A stretch of 25,402 nt of DNA from Candidatus Nanoanaerosalina archaeon (GCA_022729275.1 JALDAH010000007.1:1-25402), one strand, 5' to 3'. Positions 6,852-14,718 are shown, counted from the first letter of the stretch. Numbers and translations: made by a program. Notes: generated by a model not told the origin, from the letters alone.

Positions 6852-7232
6852 ATGAAAAGCTGTAAAAAAGATCTTTTTTGTGGAGTTAACAGGTCGGAAA
6901 ACCGTGAACCTGAAAAAATGGATGCTCTGGAGAAAAAGCACACTCCTGTAATAGATGCTCCTGACTCCGTGAGCAAGGGTGAAAAGTTCAAAGTGAAAGT
7001 TGAGGTGGGTAGATACAAGGAACATCCCAACGAACATGATCATTTCATCCAGTTCTTGGAGCTTTATTCTGGCGATACCTTTCTTGGAAGGGTCGATTTC
7101 ACTTCCGAGAATATGTATCCCTTTGTCGAATTCACAGTAAAACTAAACCATGAACATCCCCTGGTCGCTTACGAACACTGCAACATGCACGGTACCTGGA
7201 AATCTTTCAAAAAAGATATAAAACTGAAATAA
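6852..7232 (+). CDS. sor: superoxide reductase (neelaredoxin type)
   Basis: This 126-residue protein is a one-iron superoxide reductase that reduces superoxide to hydrogen peroxide in the cytosol (EC 1.15.1.2), typical of anaerobes and microaerophiles. The Fe(His)4Cys centre is complete: H30 (EKKHTPVI), H58 (KEHPNEHDHFI), H64 (H62 is an alternative), C110 and H113 (CNMHGTW). There is no N-terminal desulforedoxin iron site, although DLFCGVNR matches the start of the family. The lysine next to the first histidine is kept, while the glutamate found two positions before that histidine in Pyrococcus SOR is three positions before it here. GAGGA at 6841-6845 may be the ribosome site. It starts 23 nt after the previous gene and may be cotranscribed with it. 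Confidence 0.9.
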   Translation: MKSCKKDLFCGVNRSENREPEKMDALEKKHTPVIDAPDSVSKGEKFKVKVEVGRYKEHPNEHDHFIQFLELYSGDTFLGRVDFTSENMYPFVEFTVKLNHEHPLVAYEHCNMHGTWKSFKKDIKLK

Positions 7233-7242
7233 TTCTCTTATC

Positions 7243-7278
7243 AAAAAAAAAGGGAAAAAGGTGTGTGGATCATCCACA
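7243..7278 (-). terminator. nrdJ: hairpin plus T-tract terminator of nrdJ, overlapping its stop codon
   Basis: At 7264-7278 TGTGGAT and ATCCACA form an inverted repeat around one base, allowing a 5-bp stem with a 5-nt loop, and the nrdJ stop codon lies in that loop. On the minus strand it is followed by CACCTTTTTCCCTTTTTTTTT down to 7243. Archaea usually need only the T-rich tract, so the hairpin may be incidental. The T-rich tract itself is a clear terminator signal. Confidence 0.55.
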
Positions 7279-10035
7279 TTCAGAGTAGCCACACGCCTCG
7301 CACTTTATACAACCTTCTGAGATTGTCAAAATATTACCGCAGTCCGGACATTCAGGATTTTTACCGTTTGACATCAGTTTCTCTACATCAGTGCTCTTGT
7401 CAGATTCTTTGTCTTTCTCACCGTTATGCTGCCTTGAAAAGTTGGAGACACTTGACTGCACGCTGCTGGCCTCTCCTTCGATGTATCTGTTCATAGCTTT
7501 TGATATCCCGTCGGGTATAGACAGTATTTTTTCTCCGTTGTCCCAAGATATTTTAGGACTTCTTATCCCGTCAAGCTGTTCTATGATCTGTTCTTCGGAC
7601 ACACCTGATCTAAGTGAGAGAGATGTCAGCCTTGAAATGGCCTCTGTCAGAGATCTTGTGAAACCTCCTGATTTACCCATCTGGGTAAAAACCTCGAAAA
7701 GACCTTCTTCATCCTCGTTTATAGTAACGTACATTCCCCCGTAACCTGTCTTTATTTTCTGTGTTGTGCCCGAAACTATTGGAGGTCTGTCCTTTTCTTG
7801 GATATAATCTGTTAGAGCGATATCCAGTTGTTCTACGAACTCATTGAAATCTTCAAAACTGTTCTCTATTAACTCCAGGATTTCTTCAGCTGATTTGTCT
7901 TCTTTTGATTCTCCAGAACCTGTTTGAAGAACCTGTACCTCTCTTGAACCGTCTCTGTAAACTGTAACTCCTTTACATCCTTGTTCATATGCCTTTATGT
8001 AAACTTCTCTTATATCTTCTCTTGTGGCATCGTTAGGGAAATTACATGTTTTGGATATGCTTGAATGGTTGTATTTCTGAAAGGCTGCCTGTATCATTAC
8101 ATGTTCATTTGCTGTTATCCTGTCAGCAGTCACAAACACTTTTTTGGCTTCCGGTGGAAGAATTTCATCGGATATGGAGTCAAGTCCTTCCCACTCATCG
8201 TTCCTCATAAGTTTTTCGGCTTCTTCCTTGACTTCTTCCACATCTATTCCATTCGCTTTAAGGGTTCTGATGAAGTAATCATCGAACTCCACAAGCATAT
8301 CATCGCCCTGGATATCTTTACCAACGTTTTTAAAGTATGCAAGTGAAAATATAGGTTCGCAGCCTCCTGATGTATCTGCTATCATGCTTGTGGTGCCTGT
8401 AGGAGCGATTGTGGTTGTGTTGTGGTTTCTGAGTGGAAGTCCCTCCCTGAAGTCCTCAGGGTTCTTTCCCCCCGAATACTTTCTGAACCATTCAGGATGT
8501 GACATAGGATCAGCCCATTTTGATTTCTCCCAATCAGGGAATTTTCCTCTCTCTTCGGCCAGCTCCGAGGATTTCTCAATAGAAAATTTTGTCACAATTC
8601 TCTGTATCTCCGCAGCGATTGCATAACTTTCTTCACTTCCGTACCTTATTCCAAGCTGCATAAGCATCTGTGCAAAACCCATCACTCCTAAACCTATTTT
8701 TCTAAGCTGTTCAGCTCTCTCCCTCAATTCTTCGAGAGGGAAGTCGTTCATGGTTATCACATTATCGAGGAATCTGGTTCCTATTTTTGATATCCTCTCT
8801 AATTCCTCTAGGTCTATAGCTTCTTCCACGTATTCAGATATTTTTTCATCTAGTTCATCACTTCGAAGATTTTCATATCCTTTTTCATGCTTCCACTCCT
8901 TGAAAGATCGTGCTTTTCCATCTTCCTTTTCCTTAACCAGCATAGAAAGGTTTATGTGTCCAAGATTACATGATTCACCGTTCAACAATCCCTGTTCCCC
9001 ACATGGATTGGTCGCCTCAATCCTGTACTCCGGATATTTCCCAACATCAAAGCTTTGTTTCTCGTTGTACTCATCATACATGAATAGACCTGGCTCTCCG
9101 TTTTTCCATGCTCCATCGACCATGCAGTTGAATATAAACCTTGCTGGAAGTTTCATGACTTCTCCAACTTCAAGCTCTATCTCGTAATCGTCGATACCTT
9201 TTATATCCTCAGCATAGTCTCTCCAGAAATTCTTGTCTATTGAGTGGTCCGAACCAACTGCTGTGGGCCAGTATCCTTTATCTGTGTTGTAGAAATTTTG
9301 GTTATGCTCGTTAACTGTATGAGGCTCTCCTGTAGAGGGATTAAAAAGTACAAACTCTTCATCATTTTTAACAGCTTCCATGAACTCCTTTGTTACACCT
9401 ACAGATATATTGAAATTATTTAAAACATCGTTATTTCTTTTTGCCACTATGAACCTCAATATATCAGGGTGGTCTACCTTCATTATACCCATTTGAGCTC
9501 CTCTACGAACTCCTCCCTGTTTTATGGTGGAACACATGGTATCAAAGGCTTTCATAAAGCTTATAGGTCCTGAAGAAACACCGCCGGTTGTGGAAACTTT
9601 ATCGCCTTTAGGCCTTAAAAGATGGAAAGGATAACCGACACCTCCTCCAGATTTAAATATAAGTGCTGCATCCTTAACCCTCTGAAATATCGATTCCATT
9701 GAATCCTTTGGATGTAAAACAAAACATGCTGAAAGCTGTTGCAGCTCATCTCCCGCATTCATCAGTGTGGGAGAATTCGGCATAAACTTCTGTTCCGCCA
9801 TCAGATCATGGTATTGTTCCACCGACTTTTCATAATCCATATACTCTTTATCAGGTTTTGCAACGTTTTTCGCTACTCTCCAGAAAAGTTCTTCCGGTGT
9901 CTCTACTATGTTTCCTTCATTATCCTTTGAAAGGTACCTCGCTGGCATTATCCTTTCATAAACGTTTTCTGTAAGTCTTTCCTTGACTGTTTCGCCTTCT
10001 ACTTTTTTTACAGGTAACTTGAATTCATTGCTCAT
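7270..10035 (-). CDS. nrdJ: adenosylcobalamin-dependent ribonucleotide reductase (class II)
   Basis: A 921-residue class II enzyme that makes deoxyribonucleotides using coenzyme B12 to create a thiyl radical, with or without oxygen. The redox pair and radical cysteine are visible: C104 (LSACFVLHP), C345 (NPCGEQ, the radical site) and C356 ([11 protein letters not shown]). [10 protein letters not shown] and [10 protein letters not shown] are substrate-pocket motifs, and [20 protein letters not shown] closes the barrel. The C-terminus has a zinc ribbon (CPDC, CEAC) followed by SECG, the usual cysteine-bearing tail. I see no N-terminal ATP-cone and no intein. Residues from about 240 to 300 look longer than in Thermotoga NrdJ. 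The ATG at 10035 is preceded by GAGGT at good spacing; a TTG at 10044 is less likely. It lies 12 nt after nrdR, so the two form an operon. Confidence 0.93.
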   Translation of the reverse strand: MSNEFKLPVKKVEGETVKERLTENVYERIMPARYLSKDNEGNIVETPEELFWRVAKNVAKPDKEYMDYEKSVEQYHDLMAEQKFMPNSPTLMNAGDELQQLSACFVLHPKDSMESIFQRVKDAALIFKSGGGVGYPFHLLRPKGDKVSTTGGVSSGPISFMKAFDTMCSTIKQGGVRRGAQMGIMKVDHPDILRFIVAKRNNDVLNNFNISVGVTKEFMEAVKNDEEFVLFNPSTGEPHTVNEHNQNFYNTDKGYWPTAVGSDHSIDKNFWRDYAEDIKGIDDYEIELEVGEVMKLPARFIFNCMVDGAWKNGEPGLFMYDEYNEKQSFDVGKYPEYRIEATNPCGEQGLLNGESCNLGHINLSMLVKEKEDGKARSFKEWKHEKGYENLRSDELDEKISEYVEEAIDLEELERISKIGTRFLDNVITMNDFPLEELRERAEQLRKIGLGVMGFAQMLMQLGIRYGSEESYAIAAEIQRIVTKFSIEKSSELAEERGKFPDWEKSKWADPMSHPEWFRKYSGGKNPEDFREGLPLRNHNTTTIAPTGTTSMIADTSGGCEPIFSLAYFKNVGKDIQGDDMLVEFDDYFIRTLKANGIDVEEVKEEAEKLMRNDEWEGLDSISDEILPPEAKKVFVTADRITANEHVMIQAAFQKYNHSSISKTCNFPNDATREDIREVYIKAYEQGCKGVTVYRDGSREVQVLQTGSGESKEDKSAEEILELIENSFEDFNEFVEQLDIALTDYIQEKDRPPIVSGTTQKIKTGYGGMYVTINEDEEGLFEVFTQMGKSGGFTRSLTEAISRLTSLSLRSGVSEEQIIEQLDGIRSPKISWDNGEKILSIPDGISKAMNRYIEGEASSVQSSVSNFSRQHNGEKDKESDKSTDVEKLMSNGKNPECPDCGNILTISEGCIKCEACGYSECG

Positions 10036-10047
10036 TTTATCCAAACC

Positions 10048-10503
10048 TCAATTTCCTGAGTTCAGTTGTTCCAGTTCTTTTTTGAAAGAGTTGACATCAT
10101 CAAAAGATCTGTAAACCGAAGCGAACCTCATATAGGCCACCTCATCCAGTTCTTTTAGCCTTTCCATCACCATCTCGCCGATTATCTCGGTAGATATTTT
10201 ATCCCTCTTGTCCTCAGTGATGGTGGCCTCAATACTGTCTACTACATTATCTATCTGTTTTTCCTGGACAGGTCTTTTTTCACATGCTTTAGAAACTCCC
10301 TTAACAAGTTTTTCTCTCGAGAATTTTTCAACAGACCCGTCTGACTTGATAACTTCAAGATAATATGGTTTTATTTGTTCATATGTCGTGAATCTTTTTT
10401 CACAGCTCTTGCATTCTCTTCTTCTCCTGATGGTCTGACATTCATCGGTTTTCCTCGTTTCGACCACGTTGGATGATTCATTACCACAAAAACAACATTT
10501 CAT
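10048..10503 (-). CDS. nrdR: NrdR, ATP-cone repressor of ribonucleotide reductase genes
   Basis: A 151-residue regulator that senses ATP/dATP and represses reductase genes by binding NrdR boxes. The N-terminal zinc ribbon has CCFCG (residues 3-7) and CKSC (31-34), with the basic RKTDE...IRRRREC stretch that contacts DNA. YYLEVIKSDGSVEKFSREKL opens the ATP-cone, which runs to the conserved end VAYMRFASVYRSF. The length matches bacterial NrdR. NrdR is mainly bacterial, and among archaea I know it chiefly from haloarchaea, so the nrdR-nrdJ pair points to transfer or shared ancestry with them. It is the first gene of the operon, and two NrdR-box-like sites surround its TATA box. An AGGTCTGG stretch before the ATG may be the ribosome site. 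Confidence 0.93.
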   Translation of the reverse strand: MKCCFCGNESSNVVETRKTDECQTIRRRRECKSCEKRFTTYEQIKPYYLEVIKSDGSVEKFSREKLVKGVSKACEKRPVQEKQIDNVVDSIEATITEDKRDKISTEIIGEMVMERLKELDEVAYMRFASVYRSFDDVNSFKKELEQLNSGN

Positions 10504-10579
10504 ATTTCCAGACCTTTACCTTTTTAACATTTTGAAACATAAATCTCTATAAGTGGAGTCGGAAAAAATTTCCATTTCT

Positions 10580-10595
10580 AGCACATATTTAGAGT
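10580..10595 (-). promoter_or_regulatory. NrdR box 1 (weak match)
   Basis: Plus-strand AGCACATATTTAGAGT matches the bacterial consensus acaCwAtATaTwGwgt at 11 of 16 positions, with the mismatches mostly in one half. It begins exactly 32 bp before box 2, which is the in-phase distance of bacterial NrdR box pairs. On the minus strand it covers the stretch between the TATA box and the predicted transcript start. Confidence 0.55.
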
Positions 10596-10596
10596 G

Positions 10597-10607
10597 TTTT
10601 TATATAG
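10597..10607 (-). promoter_or_regulatory. TATA box of the nrdR-nrdJ operon, between two NrdR boxes
   Basis: The minus strand reads CTATATAAAAA, the best TATA match in this gap, with a predicted transcript start near 10575 and a leader of about 70 nt. A second, weaker candidate (ACTTATAGAG, 10543-10552) would give a leader of about 18 nt. Confidence 0.6.
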
Positions 10608-10611
10608 TCCC

Positions 10612-10627
10612 CCACTATATGTTGTGT
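10612..10627 (-). promoter_or_regulatory. NrdR box 2 (strong match)
   Basis: Plus-strand CCACTATATGTTGTGT matches the NrdR consensus acaCwAtATaTwGwgt at 14 of 16 positions, including all capital core bases. It lies just upstream of the TATA box with respect to nrdR, over the position where TFB would contact DNA. Confidence 0.7.
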
Positions 10628-10727
10628 TAATTAATTGGTACTGTTGTTAAAAAAGATTTCTTGCAGAACTGTGGTTAGGTTGTAAAACCTGTTTTCAAAC
10701 ACAATTAAATTTAAAATCAGGCCTTTC

Positions 10728-11303
10728 TCAGAGCCTCCTGTCCATGAAAATGTTTAGAAAAGAAGATACCTGTTGAGCCTGATAAGGTGTTTCTCCCAGA
10801 GAGATTATGGTACTATCATACTTATCCATAATTTCAACATCTTCATCAGAAACACCTCTGTGATCTCCCACAATAAAAACAGGTTCATCCGGTAATTCGA
10901 TATCCGAGATATCATCCCCGCTTTCATGTAAAAGAACAGGTGCAACTTTTTTTCTCTCCAGAAAATTTTCCAAACCTTCTCTCTTAATTTTTACACCTAT
11001 ATTAGCAGAAACATTCCTATCCTCAAAGCTCCGAATGTTTTTCTTGATGTAACCTGCAATAGATCTCTCATCTGGATATAGACCTCTAACATTCCTCCCA
11101 TCTATCTCTAAATGTAAGGGTGGTTTTGGAGGACCTCTAAGTATCAGATGAGTAATAACATCCCTTCTGAGAGAGTAAGAACTGAAAAGCGTTGAGTTAA
11201 TAAACCTGCATCCTATATCTATCCTCCCGTTCTCGGACAGGTTCTCGACAGAAAAATTGGAATCGGTCCTTGTCCTGTTCATTAAAAGCAGGAACTCTCT
11301 CAT
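10728..11303 (-). CDS. trmY: tRNA (pseudouridine54-N1)-methyltransferase TrmY
   Basis: A 191-residue SPOUT-fold methyltransferase (formerly DUF358) that methylates pseudouridine 54 in the T loop of archaeal tRNA using S-adenosylmethionine (EC 2.1.1.257). The N-terminus MREFLLL, the RIDIGCRFINSTLFSSYSLRRD block and LILRGPPKPPLHLEIDG are family hallmarks. VFIVGDHRGVSDEDVE near residue 142 and the C-terminal TIISLGETPYQAQQ form the SPOUT knot that holds the methyl donor. The length is normal. The gene has its own start with no close upstream partner, and its stop lies about 100 nt before the nrdR promoter. Confidence is high because of end-to-end similarity to the family pattern. Confidence 0.88.
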   Translation of the reverse strand: MREFLLLMNRTRTDSNFSVENLSENGRIDIGCRFINSTLFSSYSLRRDVITHLILRGPPKPPLHLEIDGRNVRGLYPDERSIAGYIKKNIRSFEDRNVSANIGVKIKREGLENFLERKKVAPVLLHESGDDISDIELPDEPVFIVGDHRGVSDEDVEIMDKYDSTIISLGETPYQAQQVSSFLNIFMDRRL

Positions 11304-11369
11304 AACACTTCACCGATAAAAGAAAAAAACAAAAAAAGAAGAAAGGTAAGTAGAAAGACTCAAGAGCCT

Positions 11370-11537
11370 TTATACATCCCTCGATTTAACTGTCTTTCTT
11401 CCGTTCTCCTTTGCTCTTTCAACAGCTCTTTCTACGAGCTCAATTGCTCTCTCGTCAAGAGCTTCATAGAAATCAGATCCTACGTTTAGCTCTTCAACTA
11501 CTTCACGTACACCGGATTTCTTAATTAGTTGTACCAT
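11370..11537 (-). CDS. 55-residue histone-fold protein (DUF1931-like)
   Basis: A short frame on the minus strand from ATG at 11537 to TAA at 11370 encodes 55 residues, starting MVQLIKKSGVREVVEELNVG and ending ENGRKTVKSRDV. It has the pattern of the short DUF1931 proteins of haloarchaea: helix 1, the SDFYEALDERAIELVERAVERA long helix 2, then the KTVKSRDV loop that in histones leads to helix 3. The protein stops there, so it is a histone fold without helix 3, or relies on its partner to complete it. A role as a small DNA-binding or chromatin protein is inferred from the fold. The charge is nearly balanced, unlike basic HMf histones. A TATA box at 11571-11580 gives a leader of about 13 nt. Confidence 0.75.
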   Translation of the reverse strand: MVQLIKKSGVREVVEELNVGSDFYEALDERAIELVERAVERAKENGRKTVKSRDV

Positions 11538-11570
11538 TGGTATTACCCTATTAGAGGGTTGGTACTGCTG

Positions 11571-11580
11571 GTTTTTAAAG
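11571..11580 (-). promoter_or_regulatory. TATA box for the histone-fold gene
   Basis: The minus strand reads CTTTAAAAAC, about 39 nt before the ATG at 11537, predicting a start near 11550. That start falls inside the inverted repeat ACCCT-N5-AGGGT at 11545-11559. Confidence 0.45.
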
Positions 11581-11615
11581 TTATAGTTTTCAAAAGAATC
11601 TTTTTTATAAACGAA

Positions 11616-11942
11616 TTACGAAAGTTTTTCATTAATCTCTCTGTACCATCTCGCAATTATGTTTGAAACCTGTTTCTTGACCTTTTCGAAGGGCACCGAA
11701 GTATAAACATAATATACGGTTCTGTCAGTCCTGCCCTCCCTAACTATTATCCCTTTGTCAAGAAGTTCTTGTAGAGCTCTCTGAACCACGCTTCTTGTCC
11801 TTCCAGTTTTATCTACTAGATCCTTAACGGTCAATTCCTGGTCCCTAAGACCAAAGTAAATCTCCCTCTGTAAATCGTTCATGTCAAGAGCCTGGGCAAC
11901 TATCTCCTCGGGATCCCTATTCTTCAAATGAATGAAACTCAT
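11616..11942 (-). CDS. winged-helix transcription regulator (TrmB-like)
   Basis: A 108-residue protein that is essentially one winged helix-turn-helix domain. DMNDLQREIYFGLRDQELTVKDLVDKTGRTRSVVQRALQELLDKGIIVREG contains the recognition helix (RSVVQRALQEL), and the wing follows as RTDRTVYYVYTSVP. The tail (VKKQVSNIIARWYREINEKLS) is a helix that could dimerise. No ligand or sugar-binding domain is present, unlike full TrmB. A TTG start at 11960 is possible, but the ATG at 11942 fits the TATA box (predicted transcript start near 11953). The gene is divergent from trpS with about 136 bp between them and could act on that region or on itself; targets are unknown. The fold is fairly certain. Confidence 0.8.
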   Translation of the reverse strand: MSFIHLKNRDPEEIVAQALDMNDLQREIYFGLRDQELTVKDLVDKTGRTRSVVQRALQELLDKGIIVREGRTDRTVYYVYTSVPFEKVKKQVSNIIARWYREINEKLS

Positions 11943-11973
11943 CACTACCTGTGTGTTCAATGGTTTTGAACAA

Positions 11974-11982
11974 CTTTATATT
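11974..11982 (-). promoter_or_regulatory. TATA box for the winged-helix regulator gene
   Basis: The minus strand reads AATATAAAG, about 36 nt before the ATG at 11942, so the leader is about 11 nt and contains CAGGTAGTG. Confidence 0.5.
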
Positions 11983-12032
11983 TTTGGGTTTATCCATAAC
12001 ACCCGTTTAAAAATCGCCTTCCAAAACCAACA

Positions 12033-12040
12033 TTTTAATA
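12033..12040 (+). promoter_or_regulatory. TATA box for trpS
   Basis: TTTTAATA predicts a transcript start near 12063, giving a leader of about 15 nt before the ATG at 12079 that contains AAAGGGT. The match is modest. Confidence 0.35.
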
Positions 12041-12078
12041 CCTGAGCAACGATTTTTGCTTTAAAGGGTCAAAAAAGA

Positions 12079-13173
12079 ATGGAAGAAAAAATCGATCCAT
12101 GGGGCTCCATCCAGATCAAAGATTATGAAGAAACCATAGATAAGTTCGGCATAGAAGACATAAAAAAAGTAGTCAAAGCTATACCCAAAGAACACAGTAT
12201 GTTCAAAAAAAAGATAATATACGGTCACAGAGATTTCGGAAAGTACCTCAAAGCCGTGAATAATGGAAAAGAATTCGCCATGATGACCGGAATGATGCCC
12301 TCGGGAAAGTTCCACTTCGGTCACAAGCTGGTAGCTGACATGATAAAATATTTCCAAGATATCGGTGCTGATATATATGTTGCGGTAGCGGACATAGAAG
12401 CTTATCTCACTAGAGACATGCCATTAGAAAAATCCAGGGAAATAGCCATTAGAGAGTATCTGAAGAATTATATCGCCTTAGGAATAGATGTCGACAGAAT
12501 AAATTTTTATTTCCAGTCAGAAGGCTCAACTAACTACAACAAGATGTCAAAGCTTTTCTCCAAAAACGTAACACAGAATGAGTTGAAAGCTATTTACGGA
12601 GACATAAATCCTGGAAAAACTGTTTCTGTCCTTACACAGGCTGCTGATATACTTCTACCGCAGTTCGAAGAAAATGGCGGACCAAAACCTGTTGTAGTAC
12701 CTGTAGGAATAGATCAAGATCCTCATATCCGTTTAACAAGGGATATAGCCTACAGATTCAAGGAACAAAAATTCATAAAACCTTCTTCCATATACACAAA
12801 ATTTATGAGAGGTTTAACAGGAGGTAAGATGTCTTCAAGTGATCCAAAATCATACATAGCTCTTGATGAATCCATTGAATCAGCTAAAAAGAAGATAGAT
12901 AGTGCAAAAACAGGAGGGAAGCAGAGCCTTAAGGAGCACAGGGAAAAAGGTGCGGATGTTGAAAAAGATGTGGTCTTTGAACTGCTCGCATTCAACCTCA
13001 TAGAGGATGATGAAAGAATAAAGCAGATATATCGAAAATACGATAAAGGTGAAATACTTTCAGGAGAACTGAAGCAGATAGCAAAGGAAAAGATTGAGGA
13101 TTTCCTGAAGAAACACCACAAGAAACTGGATGAGGCAGAGAAGAAAATCGAGGAGATGTTCCCTCAAATCTAA
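12079..13173 (+). CDS. trpS: tryptophanyl-tRNA synthetase
   Basis: A class I synthetase that charges tRNA-Trp in the cytosol. The 364-residue protein has the archaeal/eukaryotic N-terminal extension (DPWGSIQIKDYEETIDKFG), then MTGMMPSGKFHFGH with the HIGH-type signature at residues 77-82, and GGKMSSSDP with the KMSKS-type loop at 250-254. GIDQDPHIRLTRDIA is the family-specific tryptophan/adenylate region. The C-terminal helices carry the anticodon-binding part and end in a coiled, charged tail. The length is normal. It is followed after 55 nt by pheS and pheT, a run of three synthetase genes in one direction that is probably expressed together. Confidence 0.93.
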   Translation: MEEKIDPWGSIQIKDYEETIDKFGIEDIKKVVKAIPKEHSMFKKKIIYGHRDFGKYLKAVNNGKEFAMMTGMMPSGKFHFGHKLVADMIKYFQDIGADIYVAVADIEAYLTRDMPLEKSREIAIREYLKNYIALGIDVDRINFYFQSEGSTNYNKMSKLFSKNVTQNELKAIYGDINPGKTVSVLTQAADILLPQFEENGGPKPVVVPVGIDQDPHIRLTRDIAYRFKEQKFIKPSSIYTKFMRGLTGGKMSSSDPKSYIALDESIESAKKKIDSAKTGGKQSLKEHREKGADVEKDVVFELLAFNLIEDDERIKQIYRKYDKGEILSGELKQIAKEKIEDFLKKHHKKLDEAEKKIEEMFPQI

Positions 13174-13228
13174 AAAACTTCAAAACAAATTTTGTAAGGT
13201 TAACAAAAAAAAGAGGTGTCAACAGAAC

Positions 13229-14713
13229 ATGGAAATTCATCCAAAGGCTCTGGAGTTACTGGAAAAAACCGTCAATAACGGAGGAAAAATTTCTTCCAAT
13301 GAAGTAGTCGGTATGAGCCACGGTGACATCGTCAGACCTGGAAAATGGCTGGAAGAAAACGGTCTTGCCACAGTAACTGAAAAAAGAATCAAGAAATACT
13401 ACTTAACTGAAAAAGGTGAAGAAGCTTTTGAAAAAGGTTTTCCAGAAGAGATTTTGCTCAAAAAACTTGAAAAAGGATCCAAAAAAATACAGGATATCAA
13501 AAAAGAAATAGATGCATTCAATATAGCACTGGGCCAGTCCAAGAGAAATAAATGGATAAAAATAATTTCTGAAGAAGGATCAAAAAAGCTGGAAATAACT
13601 AAGAAAGGAAGTAAAAAGATAAAGGATGGCTTTAGGGAAAATAAGGCCCTGAGGAATATAAAGGAAGATGAGATAGTAGAGAAGAAATTTCTTAAAAAAC
13701 TGATGGATCGGGGACTTATAGAATCAGAGGAGAAAGTCGAACATATCATAGAGATCACCAAGAAGGGTAAAAAATTCTACGAGGAAAAAGATACAACTGA
13801 GGAAAAAATAGGGGATTTGAAAAACCAACATCTGAAGGACGGTGAATGGAAAAAAAGAGGTCTAAGGGAGTACGATGTGAGGATAGTTCCGGATGCAAAA
13901 AGACCTGGTAAAAAACAACCTTACAGACAGTACCTAGATATTGTACGGCAGAAATTCACCTCGATGGGGTTCAAAGAGGCAAAAACTCCTTATGTCGAGA
14001 CAGAGTTCTGGAACTTCGATGCGCTCTTCCAGGCCCAGGATCACCCTGCAAGGGAGATACACGACAAGTTCGAATTAAGGGATCCTGAATACGGAGACCT
14101 AGAACAAGATGAGATAGTGGAAAAAGTAAAAGAAATGCACGAGAGAGGAGGAGAAATAGATTCCAAGGGATGGAATTATGAATGGTCAAAAAAGCAGGCC
14201 TCAAAACTAATGTTAAGAAGTCAGACAACCGCAACAACCATAAGATACCTTGCAAGAAATATTGGTTGTCCCGCCAAAATATTTGCCATAGACCGTAATT
14301 TTAGATATGACGAGATAGACAAAACACATTTTATAGAATTTTACCAGGCTGAAGGTATCGTCAAGGCAGAGAATCTTTCACTCAAACACCTTTTCGGTTA
14401 TCTGGAAGTATTTGGAAAAGAGATTGCTGGAGCTGAAAAGATAAGGTTCAGACCCAACTACTTCCCCTTCACTGAACCGTCGGTCGAACTTGACGCATAC
14501 CATCCTGAGATCGGTTGGATCGAACTTGGAGGGGCCGGTCTTTTCAGACCTGAAGTTAGGAATCCTCTGGGAGTAGAAGAACCTGTGATTGCATGGGGGA
14601 TGGGTATTGACAGGATAGCAATGTTTAAACTAGGAAAAGATGATATAAGGGAACTGGTGTTTCCCCAAAACATAGAGGAACTGAAGAAAACCAGAGCCGT
14701 GAGGTTGAGGTGA
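13229..14713 (+). CDS. pheS: phenylalanyl-tRNA synthetase alpha subunit
   Basis: The catalytic subunit of the alpha2-beta2 class II enzyme. The first 200 or so residues are lysine-rich winged-helix-like repeats (KALELLEKTV..., then several SKKxxITKKGKK patterns) as in archaeal and eukaryotic cytosolic PheRS. The catalytic part has motif 1 around YRQYLDIVRQKFTSMGF, motif 2 in FRYDEIDKTHFIEFYQAEG (about 356-375) and motif 3 in GMGIDRIAMFKLG (about 457-470). GWIELGGAGLFRPEV lines the phenylalanine pocket. The length is 494. The frame is open upstream to 13130, but AGAGGTGT at 13212-13219 and the family N-terminus fix the start at 13229. It ends where pheT begins. Confidence 0.92.
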   Translation: MEIHPKALELLEKTVNNGGKISSNEVVGMSHGDIVRPGKWLEENGLATVTEKRIKKYYLTEKGEEAFEKGFPEEILLKKLEKGSKKIQDIKKEIDAFNIALGQSKRNKWIKIISEEGSKKLEITKKGSKKIKDGFRENKALRNIKEDEIVEKKFLKKLMDRGLIESEEKVEHIIEITKKGKKFYEEKDTTEEKIGDLKNQHLKDGEWKKRGLREYDVRIVPDAKRPGKKQPYRQYLDIVRQKFTSMGFKEAKTPYVETEFWNFDALFQAQDHPAREIHDKFELRDPEYGDLEQDEIVEKVKEMHERGGEIDSKGWNYEWSKKQASKLMLRSQTTATTIRYLARNIGCPAKIFAIDRNFRYDEIDKTHFIEFYQAEGIVKAENLSLKHLFGYLEVFGKEIAGAEKIRFRPNYFPFTEPSVELDAYHPEIGWIELGGAGLFRPEVRNPLGVEEPVIAWGMGIDRIAMFKLGKDDIRELVFPQNIEELKKTRAVRLR

Positions 14714-14714
14714 T
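14707..14714 (+). promoter_or_regulatory. Shine-Dalgarno site of pheT
   Basis: GAGGTGAT overlaps the pheS stop codon and ends 4 nt before the ATG at 14719. Its full match to the anti-SD sequence argues for that ATG rather than the in-frame GTG at 14710. Confidence 0.6.
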
Positions 14715-14718
14715 AAAG

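Noticed and set aside
8380..8630. Long open frames on the strand opposite nrdJ, and similar ones opposite leuS, pheT and ftsZ
   Set aside because: They follow the codon structure of the real genes, encode low-complexity serine/phenylalanine-rich products and lack promoters or ribosome sites.
8975..9020. Intein in NrdJ next to the radical cysteine
   Set aside because: Archaeal ribonucleotide reductases often have inteins here, but NPCGEQ to ESCNLG is continuous and of normal spacing.
10504..10727. Cobalamin riboswitch before nrdR-nrdJ
   Set aside because: A B12-dependent enzyme invites the idea, but I found no B12-box or matching helix pattern. The gap is explained better by the NrdR boxes, the TATA box and a leader.
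13130..13228. Upstream start for pheS overlapping the end of trpS
   Set aside because: The extra 33 residues are a very basic out-of-frame reading of trpS. The ATG at 13229 has a good Shine-Dalgarno site and the expected N-terminus.
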